NCBI GenBank assembly: GCA_023846275.1 | Contig: JAIUJO010000072.1 | Coordinates: forward strand, 764,501 to 828,500 | From: Vanilla planifolia | Taxonomy: Eukaryota > Streptophyta > Magnoliopsida > Asparagales > Orchidaceae | Direction: 5' to 3' | DNA length: 64,000 nucleotides | Shown here: positions 15,211-28,312 of the stretch, piece after piece | Numbering within the stretch: position 1 is the stretch's first letter | Layout of the letters: every line of letters starts with the position of its first letter | Program-made: the position numbers and the translations under genes | The notes under the pieces: model-generated | Database searches by the model: none | The model's input: only the letters and a program-made list of their open reading frames with translations | What the model was told of the DNA's origin: nothing

Positions 15211-16569
15211 TCATGTTTACTTATTAAAAAGATAATGTAATGAGCTTAATGATGGAGATGAACTATTTCAAAATATTTTACTTATGCATGTTGCTTATTT
15301 AGGTACCTTATAAAGTAAATTATGAATGCCAGACATCTTTAGCCTTAAGCAGTTCATGTATTAATTCTTTGAAATGTGAAAATATTTTTTAAGAGAAGAA
15401 AATATTATTTTAAAAGAAAAAATAGTAAATATTGGTTTGATTGAAAGAGAGTTAAATGATTTGAAAGAAAAGTTTGCTAGTATGCCTTCATGTATTTTTA
15501 TTTCTTATACATATTTATATGTGTCTATACATGCTATATCTTTTACTCATTTGAATATAAATAATAGTTTGTGACTATAAGTTATAATTTTACATCTTAT
15601 ATGACTAAAAAATATAGATTGGAATGTTCACATTTACATGTGAATGATAATAGAAGTTATCTTATTCCATATATTCACAAACATGCTTCATTATATAACT
15701 ATATGAAAAAAATAATACTAGTTTGGATACTTCTCCTATTCATGCTAAATCTTAAGTTGTATGTAGTTATTGTGATAGGCATGAAATATATTTCTTATGA
15801 TAGCCAAATTAGAGAATCAATCTAATTAAAGAAAGATAAATATGAATTAATTAATAAGAGAATGTGTTTAAAAATACATTATTAGAAGAACCTCAATCAC
15901 ACACTATTATAATTGAACCCAAGATATTTTATGTTTCAAGTTTATGTTTAGGTAGTTGTATTGGTTTATTTCCATAATCATGATGTGGAGACAAGCCTTG
16001 TCTTGTGCATTTGCATGTCACTCATTCGTAAAATGTGTGGTCATTATTTTTAGGGTAAACAATTTAATCTCCATAGTAGCTTTGCTAGAAATATTTAATA
16101 TCACATTAGGGAAATTAAATAGGCCATGTCTCAATACGTATCTTGAATGTCAAATGTTTACATAGGTAGAAGAATTTTAAGAAAAAGAGAATATCAAGAT
16201 TATGTTGTTTTCGATTTGTTATCATGAAGAACTAAATCAATATGGTCTTGTACTTTGATTATTAAGTTTCTGATATAAGCTATATCAATATATTTAGTGT
16301 GGCATTAAAGTCATGTGAATTTTATTGAATTAATGATTATATGTGAAGTGAAAATGGTTTTTGGAATGATGTAAGTTTTGAATTCTAGAGATAAAATTTG
16401 TAAGAATTCAACTTAGAGCTTAATGTGATAGGTAATGCTCATAAATGTTAAGCTCTTTGAGGATTTGGTGGAAATTAAGGACACAAGTAATGGTGTGTAA
16501 ACGTAATGATTTCTTGAAAATGCAAGAGCAAATTTGATAAATTATTTTTTATTATTCCTTCTTATTGTA
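15211..16569 (+). other. Rest of the internal region, no recognisable domains
   Basis: AT-rich sequence full of stops in all plus frames. I see no protease DTG/DSG, integrase HHCC or DDE, or reverse-transcriptase YVDD segment. The short open frames here (up to about 84 codons) have no family look. With only about 2 kb between the LTRs, the pol region was either lost by deletion or never present, as in large non-autonomous derivatives. A clear polypurine tract directly before the 3' LTR is not visible. The purine run AAGAGGAGGAGAA at 16694 falls inside what aligns as LTR. Confidence 0.55.
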
Positions 16570-18963
16570 GATGAATTTTGAAATGCAATAGTGCTCGTAA
16601 CAATATGAGATTCTTTTTCCCAAATCATTATTTATTGAAACCTTTCACAAACTCATATTGTTATTAAGTATGATTACCTAATTTGTTGGTTATAAGAGGA
16701 GGAGAATTTAGTGCTAAACCATTGGGGTAGTTATTGTTAAATATCTCATGAAGCAATCCACAAGTGAAGCAATGTCATGCAGCGATGGTGGCCATGTGAT
16801 AACTATGGCTTAAATGCCATATCAAGGTGTTGTTAGTCAAATTCTTGGTGATGTAGCTAACCATCAAGAGTCCATCTCGAAAACAACTATTAGTTTGATT
16901 GTTTATCATATTATTTATTGACATATGAAACAATTAGTTGTATAACATAATTCATTCACTTGTATGATCATTAATTTCTTAGACATTATTATTTTAGTAT
17001 TTACAAAAATATTTTATTTTATTTAATAGCTATAACTTTTTTAAGTTAAAGAAAATAAATATTCTAAAGGTGGCATAAAAAATTTGGCATAACCACCTAG
17101 ACAAGATAAAGCCCAAAGGCCCACATCGAGTGCTTTTAGTTGTTGCTAGGCAATAGGTCTTAAGGAGCTGTAGGTTAGAAGACAGGGTGAATGAAATTAG
17201 GTCAAGTCAAGTCTCACTCATGGCATAATTCCCTATGTGAGTTGGATTAAATCAAGTCAAGAAAGAACTCCTGAATTGGCTTAGGCATAACGAGTGAGGA
17301 CAGAGTCATGAAGCATTAAGTAATTGGGTTAGGTTAGATCAAACAAGTAAATATAAGCACAGGTGACTTGGGTCATTACTTCCTAACAACACTAAGGACA
17401 GCCAATCCAACTAGGCTAACCTTTACTTACGTAGGAAGCATTATAAATACTAAATATTATATACAAGCTTGTGATGTAAGACTAAAGTTCAACTTTTTTG
17501 CTTCCAAAGTAGAAGTGAACTTGTGTCATCTGATTCCATGTTTTTGTGATTAAATGGTCTAGATCATGTACACTTTTGTGAATAATAGATTTCATCTAAT
17601 CATTCATCTAATAGTCTTGATTAAATTGATTAGATCAACTTCATCATTTTAATAGTAATCTTCATCTTATTTTTCATCTATAAAACTTGATCAAATGACT
17701 AAGATCTTACCTACATTTATGAATAGGGCATTTCATCTTTTTGTCCACTTGTAAAGCTTGATCAAATGGTCAAGATCATCTCCACCTTTTTAAATAGTGC
17801 TCTTGTACATTGACATCGTGCACACATCATGCAGGATCTAATGATCTTGATCAAAACCCCCTTAGAATATATCTAGTTCCTTTATTCAATATTCTCATCA
17901 AATCTTACTCATAGTTAGCATTTTAGAAAGTTATTTTTTTGTTTTGAATGCAAAAATACAATCACAATTTTAGGTGACCCTTACTGGTTGTAAAAAAATT
18001 TCTATTTTTGCATAAAATATTCTAATATAAATAGAGGAGGATTTGGACGATTGATGACTTTAACTTCGTTATGTCAACAGTTTTGAAAGAGAAGATACGA
18101 AATCAAAATTTGCAATTGGATTTTTATGCCTTTGTTGGAGTCATGCTTACAACTCTTCATTTCTCTTTCTTGTTTCAAAAGTTTCTTTCATTACATGTCT
18201 TGCTGGTGACTTCTTTAAAGTTAATTATTTATTTTTTTTTTCTTTTTTTATTTTATTAAAAAGATTTTATTGAAGCAAGATCTTTGTTAATTCTATTTTT
18301 TTAGTTATGCTTATGTATATTGATAAGTCGTTTACATTTAATATTTCAATGCTAAATCATTTAGATTGTTTCAACATTTTTCATATACACATTTATATTT
18401 TGATATCATAATCCATACATTTTTGTCATATATGTTTGTACAAGTGAATAATAAAACATTGTGGTTACTTATTATTCTCTATTATTTTTTAATATTGCAA
18501 GTTTTTATTATTGAGATTGTGATAGTAAACCCTTAAATGTTATGGTGAAACAGTGTGGTTTGTAATTTATCTCTACTTATTATGGCAAAAGAGAGTGGCT
18601 ACATTAATAAAATCTTGGTTGGGTTGATATGGGTTGGTTGTAGGCCCAAGTTAGGCCAAAACACTTAAAAATCTCTTGTCAATTTTAATTTCTTTATTAT
18701 TATGCAATTTATGATATCTCCTATTTAATAATAGTCAATAATATATATATATATATGAAATGTATCAAAATTATTTTTATTATGCATAACAAATTATTGA
18801 AAATAATTTTTAAAACTATAAATTTTTATTTCCTATCAAAATTATTAAATTAAAAGTCTTATGATTGTGCCAAATTTCATTTGAGGAAGAATTTTAAAAA
18901 TAACAAAAAGTTTAAAAGGACAATTAAGTAACAATTTAGTGCATAAGCTAGACCAAGATTGCA
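16570..18963 (+). repeat. 3' LTR of decayed copia-like element (left end approximate)
   Basis: Aligns with 12262-14564 in the same order and orientation. Shared landmarks are the GATGGTGGCCATG segment, the TTAAGGAG segment, ACAAGCTTGTGA, the T-rich block near 18230, and TTAGGCCAAAACACTTAAAA near 18650. Its right end GATTGCA at 18957-18963 corresponds to GATTACA at 14558-14564, directly before CA-rich DNA resumes. The left end is uncertain by perhaps 100 bp because the first 100-130 bases align poorly. An (AT)n run near 18739-18756 is absent or shorter in the other LTR. Confidence 0.68.
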
Positions 18964-21900
18964 TCAATACATACACACACACACACAGGCTAACATAGAT
19001 GTACACACACATACATACAATCTCACATGCATGCATAGACACATGCACACTCATGCATACACACACATGCACACACATAAAAATGAACAAACATGTACAA
19101 AGGCACAAGCATATACACATGCACCTATAAACGTGCACACTTACAAGTACAAATGTATATATACGTGCACAAAAGAACACACAAATGTGCAAAAACATAT
19201 GCATACATGCACACCCAAACATATGCACAAGCAAATAAATGCAAAAAAGACATAATTGAAAAGACACGAGCACATGCACAAGCACACACATACATACGCA
19301 GTTGGATGTGCATGTAAGAACAGACACACACCTGCAAAGACATGCACATACACACATGAACAATCTACACACAAGCATGTAAAGACATAAAAATACACAC
19401 TCACACAAACTTATACATGCATGCACATGGACAAACAAACACACAAACACACCCATATGCATAGATAGATGCACACACATGCACATACACACACAATGCA
19501 CATGCTTATGCATGACACAAAAGCACATCCAAGAACACAAACCCACACACAAACACACATGCACACTTACATGCATATAAGTATGCACACATTTACACAC
19601 AAACACACGAACACGCACCTGCACACGCATACACACATGTATGTGTGAACACATGCATGTTCACGTACACAGATGGACACACACATACACATGCACAGAC
19701 ATACATGCACGTGCAGGCGCACCCTTACGCATGCACACACATAAGCGACACACTCGTATGGGTGCATAGAGATACACATACACACATACATGCATGCACA
19801 AGCACACAAACTCATGCACACACAAAAACATTGACATACACATAGACATGCATTGATGCACATGCACAAATACTAACAAGCACACAAAAAATAACATAGA
19901 TACATGCACATGCACACACACTTAGAAAAATGTGAACTTGCACACTCACATACAAAAACAAGTGTACATAGACATGCATGCACACACACATACACATATG
20001 AAAGCATGGGTACACTAATGTGCACACATGCACACACAGACACACACACACACATATTCCTATATACACATGGATATACATATGCACACACACATCCATA
20101 TAGACATGCATAAACCCATATGAGGATGTACACTTGCACATACATATAAGGATAGATGGGTGTGTGCACTCACACACATAAATGGGTGTTTGTGCAAACA
20201 CACACACATGTGCATACACATGAACACACATACATACATATATACACCTAAACATACATACATGCACACAAAAAACACATGCTCACATGTGTGCATGTGC
20301 ATACGCAATAATATGCACACACATACACACACCAGCATGCATGCATGCACACGCACACATAGTCTCAGGTAGACACCTCCTCTTATGCATAAGGACACAC
20401 ACACAAACATATGCATGCATAACTATGCACACATATGCATATGTTTACACACCTATTCACATAGGCATACCAGCTCCCATATACACACATGCACCCACCC
20501 CTAAAGACATGCATCCAAATAAATACACATGCATATAAACACTCACACACAAGCATACATATACACAAGCACACATGGACACATGCACCTAGACTAATAT
20601 GCATGCACATAATTATGTGCACACATATAGGTACATGCAAAAACACACACATATACACACTTGCACATACACACATGCACATGCATGTATGCACAACACG
20701 TAGACACACATGCATAAAGATGTGAGCATAAACACACACAAATGAACACATGCACAAGTGCACACAAGCACACAAAAAAATTGGTATACACACATGCACA
20801 TGCACAAATGCACATGCACATGGTCATGTGAATTTGCACATAGACACATATAGAAGTACATGCATAGATAAGCAAACACACACACACACACACACACTCA
20901 TGCACATGCACGTACATAAATGCACCTACACACTTGCACAAACAAATAAGAGCATGTACACATGTACACTGAGACACAAAAGACACATGTGTATGCATGC
21001 TCTGGCAAACACACACATGTGCATGCATGCACATGAACACACATGTTGAAAGACACACATATAAGTATGTGCATACACCCACACACATGAACACACATGC
21101 ACATGCACATGCACTTGTAAACACACATGTGCCCTCATGCACACAAACAAACATTTACCTACATACATATACACCCATGCATGTATTGCACACACATACA
21201 CACCTTTAGATGCAACCCCACACAAAAAATGCACACAGACAAAAAACATGCATGCACATGAATGCACACAAAGACACATGCATACACAAGTAGACACAAA
21301 CACACACATACAATGCCAGCCACACACTCACATGCACACATAAAAGAAGCTGCAAGCACATACATGCGCCCACAATCACACATGCTTACACATTCACTAA
21401 TGCACATGCTCACACATGAACATGCATGCATACGTACAAGCACACTTGCACACATACACAAATGCACACACACATAAACACATATATACACATATAGCAC
21501 ACAAACATACATGCACCAACACACCTATGTTAACACACACACATGCACACAAACTCACCTACACACACTCATGCACACATACACAAATACACACACACAT
21601 GCACATAAGCATGCACATATGCACACACACAAATATGTCCACACACATATATACAAACACACACATGCACATGCACATAGAAAAACACACATGCATGCAC
21701 ATGCACAAACACACAAACATATATATACACACACATGTACACACAAATACTCTCACAGCCATACAGATGTTCATGCACATGCATATAAACAAAAACAACT
21801 ACACATGCACAAACACACACATATATGCATTCACACATGCATGCATGCACATATACATGCACAAGAGCACACATGCACATGAACACATGTATACATACAC

Positions 21901-24900
21901 ATTTGACCATGTAGGCACTTGCATACACACCATGCAAATGTACATGCACACTCACACTGAATGCACACATGCACATTCACACACACATAAAAAAACATGA
22001 ACTTGCACACATACACATGCATACTTACATACAAGGACATTGACACACAGACATACATGCATATGCACTTGAAGGCGTAGGTAAATTGTGTGCACATACA
22101 TAGACACACACACACACATATATTTACATACACACATGGATATACATATGGACACACACAAGCATATAGACATGCATAAACCCATACGAGGATGTACAGC
22201 TACACATACATATGAAGATAGATAGGTGTGTGCACCCACGCACATACATGTGTTTATGCAAACACACACATGTACATACACATGCAAATGCACACAGACA
22301 CATAAACATACATCTTTACAAATGAACATGCATACATGCAAATACACAAAACTTGTGCTCACATATGTGTACATGCTTGCACATGCATACACATTCTAGC
22401 ATGCATGCTTGCATACACACAAATAGACCAAGAGACACACCCCCTCACACCTATATGGACACACACACACAAACATATGCATGCATTTCAACACACACAA
22501 ATACACATAAACTCACACATGCACATGCCTACACACCCATTTACAAAAGCATACACACACACACACACGCATGCACACATGCATGCCTATAGCCACACCC
22601 ACCCATAAAGACATGCATTCACAAAAATACTCATTCACGCATGCACATGAACACTCACACAAAAGCACGCACATATGCCAGCACACATGTACACATGCAC
22701 TTAGATTTATATGCATTCAAATATTTATGTGCACACACATAGGTTCATGCAATAACATGCACATATACACACTTGCATATGCACACATGTACATGCATGT
22801 ATGCATAACACACAGACACACATGTGCAAAGATGTGAGCACAAACACACACACATGAACACAATCACAAACGTGCACAAGAACATAGAGACGCCTATACA
22901 CACATGCACATGGACATGTACACATGTACACACATATGTATAGAGCATGTACAGATGTACATGCACATACACACATACACACACATACATGATCACGTGC
23001 ACCAACACACACACACATATAGAAGTACATGCACACACACACACACATGCACATGCACATGCACATATAAGCAAACACACATGCATGCACACATTCATGC
23101 ACATGCATGCACATAGATGCACATACACACTTGCATAAACAAATAAGAACACGTGCACATGTATACTGAAACACAAAAGACACGTGTGTGCATGCTCTGA
23201 TAAACACACACATGTTTAAAGTCACACCTGCACACATGAACACACACACACACATGCACATGCACTTGTGCACACACACGTGCCCTCATACACACACACA
23301 CAAACATTTACCTACATGCATATAAACCCATGCATGTACACATACATGCATGCACACACATACACACCTTTGGATGCACCCCCACATAGAAATGTACTCA
23401 CACAAACACATGCATACACATGCACACACATAGAGACATGCATGCACAAGTAGACACAAAAAACACACATACACTTCCACAGACACACACACACTCACAT
23501 GTGCACATGCAACAACCTGTAAGCACATACATGCACCCATAATCACACATGTGTACACATTCGCTCATGCACATGCACACACATGAACATGCATGCACAC
23601 GTACAAGCACACATGCACACGTACAAGCACACACTCATTTTAATAATTAGTTGCACACTAATGAACACACACACATAAATAGACATATACACACAACACA
23701 CACATACATGCACAAACACATCAGTGCTAACACACACACATACACATAAAATCTCCTACACACACTCATGCACATATGCACAAATACGCATACACAAATG
23801 CACATAAGCATCCAGACATGCACATATAGAAATATGTCCACACACATATATATAAATAAATACATACACATGCACATAAGAAAACACACAAGCATGCACA
23901 TGCACATATACACACATACTCTCACACCCATACATATGTTCACACATGCACAAACATACATGCACACATTCACGCATGCACACATTCACACATGCACCTA
24001 TACATGCACACATACATTTACATGTATATACATGCACATATACATGCACACACATGCATACACACACATTCATATGTATATGCACATGTACATGCATAGT
24101 CACACATAGATGCACACACATACAAATAGACACAAGCATAAACGCATGCACATGCACATGCACACGTACTTATACGTGAGTACAAATGCATGGACAAACA
24201 CACACCTATAAGTGAACACACAACTAAAAATGTGATCCCACACACACACATATGCATGCACATATAAATGCATGCACACAAACTTGCAGCCACCCATGCA
24301 CTCAAGCTGAAACACACGTATACACACACATGCACACACACACACACACACATGTTCTTACAAATATACATATTCTTAAGCACTCACACATCCACACATG
24401 CATACAAAAACACACATATGTTCACGTGCACATGCACCGACATACACGCATACACACAGGAACACATAGACGTGCACATACATGAAAAAATATCCACACA
24501 TACAAGCACACACATACAGACGTGCACATATAAACACACACACATCAACATGGTCACACATGGACACAAATGCATCCACATATATACATACATAAACCCA
24601 TGCACATACCTTCTTATACTCACATAGATGTATGCAAACAAACAAATACATATATGCATACACAAATGCACACAGAGACTCATACAAACACACATAACGT
24701 CATTTGTGCACAGAGACATAGCCACACATGCACACAAGCACATATGCACATAAAAACAGATAGACAAACACAAATGAACACATACATGCATGTAAGCATA
24801 CACACACACACAAATGCACAATCCCACACATGCAAGCATACATGCACACACACATGCACATGACACACGACACACATGAGGACATGTTAACACTCACACA

Positions 24901-25815
24901 AGTATGCATAGACACATGGATACACTTGTTAATCCACTGACGTACATATACAGACACACATAAGCATGAACACGCACATGCACAGTCACATACATGCACA
25001 TGCAAACAGAAACACATATGCACATACACGAATAGACACATAGACAACATAAATGAATACACACACATACGTATACAGACATGTTTCTACTTATACACAA
25101 AAACATATACATACATTGACACATGCACACAATTATGTGCATTCTTATAGGAAAAAGCACACTTTCAAAAATATAGATACATAACACACACACACACAAA
25201 CATGCATGCTTGACATATGCATTCACATAAGCTTGCAGGCCTTCACAAATACACACACACACTCATGCACACATGCACACAGGCTTGCAAACACACCTAC
25301 CCCTACATGCACTAACACAAATATGCTCACATGCAAACATACAAACATGGACACACAAACATACACACACACAGACGGAGATACATACACACATACACAC
25401 ACACTCACACAAGTACACATGCAAGCGCATGCACATACACTTACACATGGACATACATGAACACACATTCACATGCACATGTACACACACACATGAATGC
25501 ACACTTACACATATGCTCACATGCACACACATGCATCTACACACATGCACCCACAAACACATCCACACATGTATAGACATGGACACATGTAGACATACAC
25601 ACATGAACATGCACACAAAAACACACATGATAATGCACTCATATGCATAAATGCACACACACACACATGCACACATATACACATAGATGCATGTACACTC
25701 ACACACATGAAAACACACATTGTCACGAACACATATGCTTGCACATGCACACCCACATGCATGTGCACATTCCCATAAGCACACAAAAACAAGCTTATAC
25801 ACACACATGTGCTTC
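18964..25815. repeat. CA-rich alternating pyrimidine-purine array, block 2
   Basis: Same composition, same strand polarity (A/C-rich plus strand) and same CATG/CATA texture as block 1. It begins directly at the end of the 3' LTR and stops within about 20 bases near 25815, where AT-rich sequence of the 5S-linked array takes over. The open frames of up to 269 codons are composition artefacts. No genes or RNA genes are seen. Same polarity on both sides of the copia-like element suggests one array of at least 19 kb before that insertion. Confidence 0.92.
20050..24250 (+). repeat. Two-copy higher-order duplication in CA block 2, unit about 2.07-2.2 kb
   Basis: A series of non-CA landmarks recurs in the same order. 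TGGATATACATATG is at 20071 and 22137. AGACATGCATAAACCCATA is near 20102 and 22168. GTGTGTGCA with a TGTTT motif follows near 20160 and 22225. AAAGATGTGAGC is near 20717 and 22830. AACAAATAAGA is near 20941 and 23138. CAAACATTTACCTACAT is near 21148 and 23302. AAATATGTCCACACACATAT is near 21631 and 23830. The shift grows from 2066 to about 2199 bp through indels. Copy A is about 20050-22115 and copy B about 22116-24250; the outer ends are approximate. This is a real long-range unit inside what looks like simple sequence. Confidence 0.82.
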
Positions 25816-25830
25816 TCAAAAGATTTTTGT

Positions 25831-28201
25831 TGCTTAACTTTTGAGCTCCAAAGAGATAAATTGTTTAAATGTTAGTGTGGTCTACGTAGACCAAAAAGTC
25901 AAAAAAGTATAATTGTTTAACAGTTTTCTTGGAGATAAAGAATTATGTAAGGATATTTCTATATTATTGTTTGTTTACATTTTTTTAAAATAATTATATG
26001 TCTATTACAAATGTCAAAGTATATTCTAATTATAATAAATTATTTATTTTGAACTAATGAGATAATTATGTATGTTATACTTTCCTTTAAAGTAGACAAT
26101 CATATAAAAAAGTTTTTCCATTAAAGTGGTGGTCTTATAAGAAAAATTAAAAATATTTATTGAACTTCAATAAGAAAAATGTAAAATAAAAAGTTTTATT
26201 AAAAATATTTATTATACTATTTATTTTTAACTAAATAATTATGTATAGTAAAAAAAGGAAACCATTTATATTATTAATTATTATAAGATTAAAACTAATA
26301 TTTATTTACTTTAAAATGAATAGAAATAAACAAATTTATCATTAATTTTATCTCAAACGTATGAAATTTTTGACATACTTTGATATTGATATATAACAAT
26401 ATTTGTTATAGAGATGATTTAAAGATCATATTTTTGAAATATAACATAAATAATTATTTAGTAAATGAAATGTTATATTATTCTTATAAAAAAGAGATTT
26501 TATAATTACTGATAATTGATGGAACTAGAGACAGAGATACCAAAAGGAGACAAAATCTTCGTGGAAGCATGGGAAAGAAATGTGGAGAAATAGAAGAGGG
26601 AGGAGACAAAAACAAGGAGATGAAAAAGGTTAGCATGGAAAGAGAATATTTGGATTTAAAAATATGTATATTTATTTTAAAATATATTGTAATGAAAATA
26701 AACTATAGTTTTATTATGTTTTATAAGAAAAGTAAATACAATGTTTTATATTAATTATCGAATAAGATGTAGAAAGATTATTATTAAACAATAATTATTA
26801 TAAAGAATGATTATCATAGTTATACATGTATTCAAATATAATTGAACTTTATATTAAAATTTTAAAGTAAAATTGAAAAATTATAATTATTTTTTTAAAA
26901 ATATTTTTTATTTAAAATTTTTTTACATAATGGATTATATGCATATTAATATTAGCATATTATAGAATGTGTTATTAGTATATGTTTCTAATAATTCTCA
27001 TAAATTAACAAAATGATGTTAGTAGAAAAGTAAAGTAATAAATGAAATATTTAATTTAAATATCTTAAATATAAAATATTATAAAAATATTTAAATATAG
27101 AATTTCAAAGTGAAACTTGAGAAAGGTGAATGAAACGAAAGGCTAAGAGTTATAAGTAAGAGAAAGATTAAGAGAGAAATAAAGGAAATAGAGAAAGAAG
27201 AGAGAAAGTGAGATAGGAGATTTTGGAAGGAAGGGAGAGATAATAAGAGGTGGAGTTATAAAGTATATCGTATCGATAAAAAATACAATACAGATGATAG
27301 AGAGAGTTAAAGATAACGATGGAGAGATAAGAAAGATAAAAATAGAGAAATATAAAGAATTACAGAGCAAGAGAGATAAGTAGAGGAGAGATAAGATAAA
27401 GAAGAGAGAGAAAAATATAAAAAAAATTAAGGAGAGAGAAATAGGAAAAGAGGGAGAAGGACTAATTTTAATATCAATTTTTTTGCATTTAAACTATGCA
27501 TATTATATAGTTTGAAAAAATATATTGTAATGAATAATAATAATATTTGTAAATTTTTTTTACATAAAAAAATTCATTTATAATAATAGTTATAAAATAA
27601 GATATTAAAGTTACTTATTATAAATTAACTAGTTTAAAGCTAAATTTTTATTCTTAAACAAGACTTCAGATATAATAGAAATTTATGCAAAAAATTAAAA
27701 AATTATATGACAATTAGTAAAATATATTAACTAGCTAGAAAAAATAAAAAAGAAGTAATTTTTTCTATAATTTAGATGCATATTAGATAATGTGTGTATT
27801 ATTATTAACATATTATTAAATATGTTATAATTTGTTCTTTCAATAATACCAATACATTAATTTAATAATTTTATTACAAAAATAATAAGGTAGAAAATTA
27901 TTTACATTAAAATGATTTTTCATAAAAAATATTTTAATTAAAATTTGAAGAGAGAGGAGAAGAACTAATTAAGGAAAAAGGAACAAGAAAATAAAGTGAG
28001 GACATATAGTTAACAAGGAGTTAGAGAAGGGAATGAGGGATTTAAAAATAAGTAAAAATTTTATAAAGTTAATAATAATTAAAAGAACTAAATTGAAATT
28101 TATAAAAAAACAAACATAATTATGTCATTTTTAATAAATATTTGTATATTACTAGAACCAACTCTGATTTATTACAAAAATGAATGCTCTAAAAAACTAT
28201 G
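25831..28201 (-). repeat. Array unit A, starting with a possible truncated 5S segment
   Basis: After the abrupt end of CA block 2 comes TGCTTAACTTTTGAG and, further on, TTAGTGTGGT. This can be laid over the minus-strand 5S segment CGCTTAACTTCGGAG ... TTAGTGCTGGT (25831-25883). The match is weak in the middle, and the neighbouring GTGCTTCTCAAAAGATTTTT also resembles the spacer after the 30421 copy, so the 5S reading is uncertain. The unit then holds AT-rich spacer and GA-rich modules at about 26515-26660, 27110-27450 and 27940-28035. An exact 14-bp palindrome, GGTCTACGTAGACC, lies at 25879-25892. No gene is seen. Confidence 0.45.
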
Positions 28202-28312
28202 TTTAACATGTAAACATCTTAAAAGGACACCAATCCCAATGTTATTCTTGGTCAAGAATGCTTACTTTTGTGTTCTTATGAGATCCAATGCCTTAATATT
28301 GGTGTTGTTAAA
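28202..28312 (-). pseudogene. 5S rRNA-like relic, copy 1
   Basis: Read on the plus strand this is the reverse complement of a plant 5S rRNA gene with many changes. The order of matching pieces is AACATG (5S: AACACG), GACACCAATCC (GTCACCCATCC), TTATTCTTGGTCAAG (CTACTCTCGCCCAAG), GCTTACTTTTGTGTTCTTATG (GCTTAACTTCGGAGTTCTGATG), AGATCCAATGCCTTAATATTGG (GGATCCGGTGCTTTAGTGCTGG). The alignment is almost gap-free over about 110 bases, close to the full 5S length. The internal promoter boxes are mutated, so it is not expected to be transcribed by Pol III. The reference 5S sequence is from memory. Confidence 0.72.

Larger units (their letters stand above)
12262..18963 (+). mobile_element. Decayed Ty1/copia-like LTR retrotransposon, short internal region, no pol seen
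   Basis: Two direct repeats of about 2.3-2.4 kb flank about 2 kb of internal sequence. The left repeat starts with TGTTGTACC and ends in CA at 14564. It is followed after five bases by a primer-site-like TGGTATCAGAA. Parallel landmarks in both repeats include GATGGTGGCCATG (12446 and 16784), GGTCATTACTTCCTA (13032 and 17370) and GAGTTAGGCCAAAGTACTTAAAA against AAGTTAGGCCAAAACACTTAAAA. The internal part holds a broken gag-like segment and no recognisable protease, integrase or reverse transcriptase. No target-site duplication is convincing: ATAGG lies before and TCAAT after. CA-rich DNA of the same strand lies on both sides, so the element probably inserted into one CA array. The superfamily call rests on the LTR start, primer site and gag-like reading, and remains inference. 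Confidence 0.75.

Noticed and set aside
16694..16706. AAGAGGAGGAGAA as polypurine tract of the copia-like element
   Set aside because: It lies inside the stretch that aligns with the 5' LTR (near 12375), so it would put the LTR start too far right. It remains possible if the alignment there is wrong.
18845..25837. Open frames of up to 269 codons in CA block 2
   Set aside because: Same composition artefact. The 269-codon frame even runs from the array into the LTR of the copia-like element.
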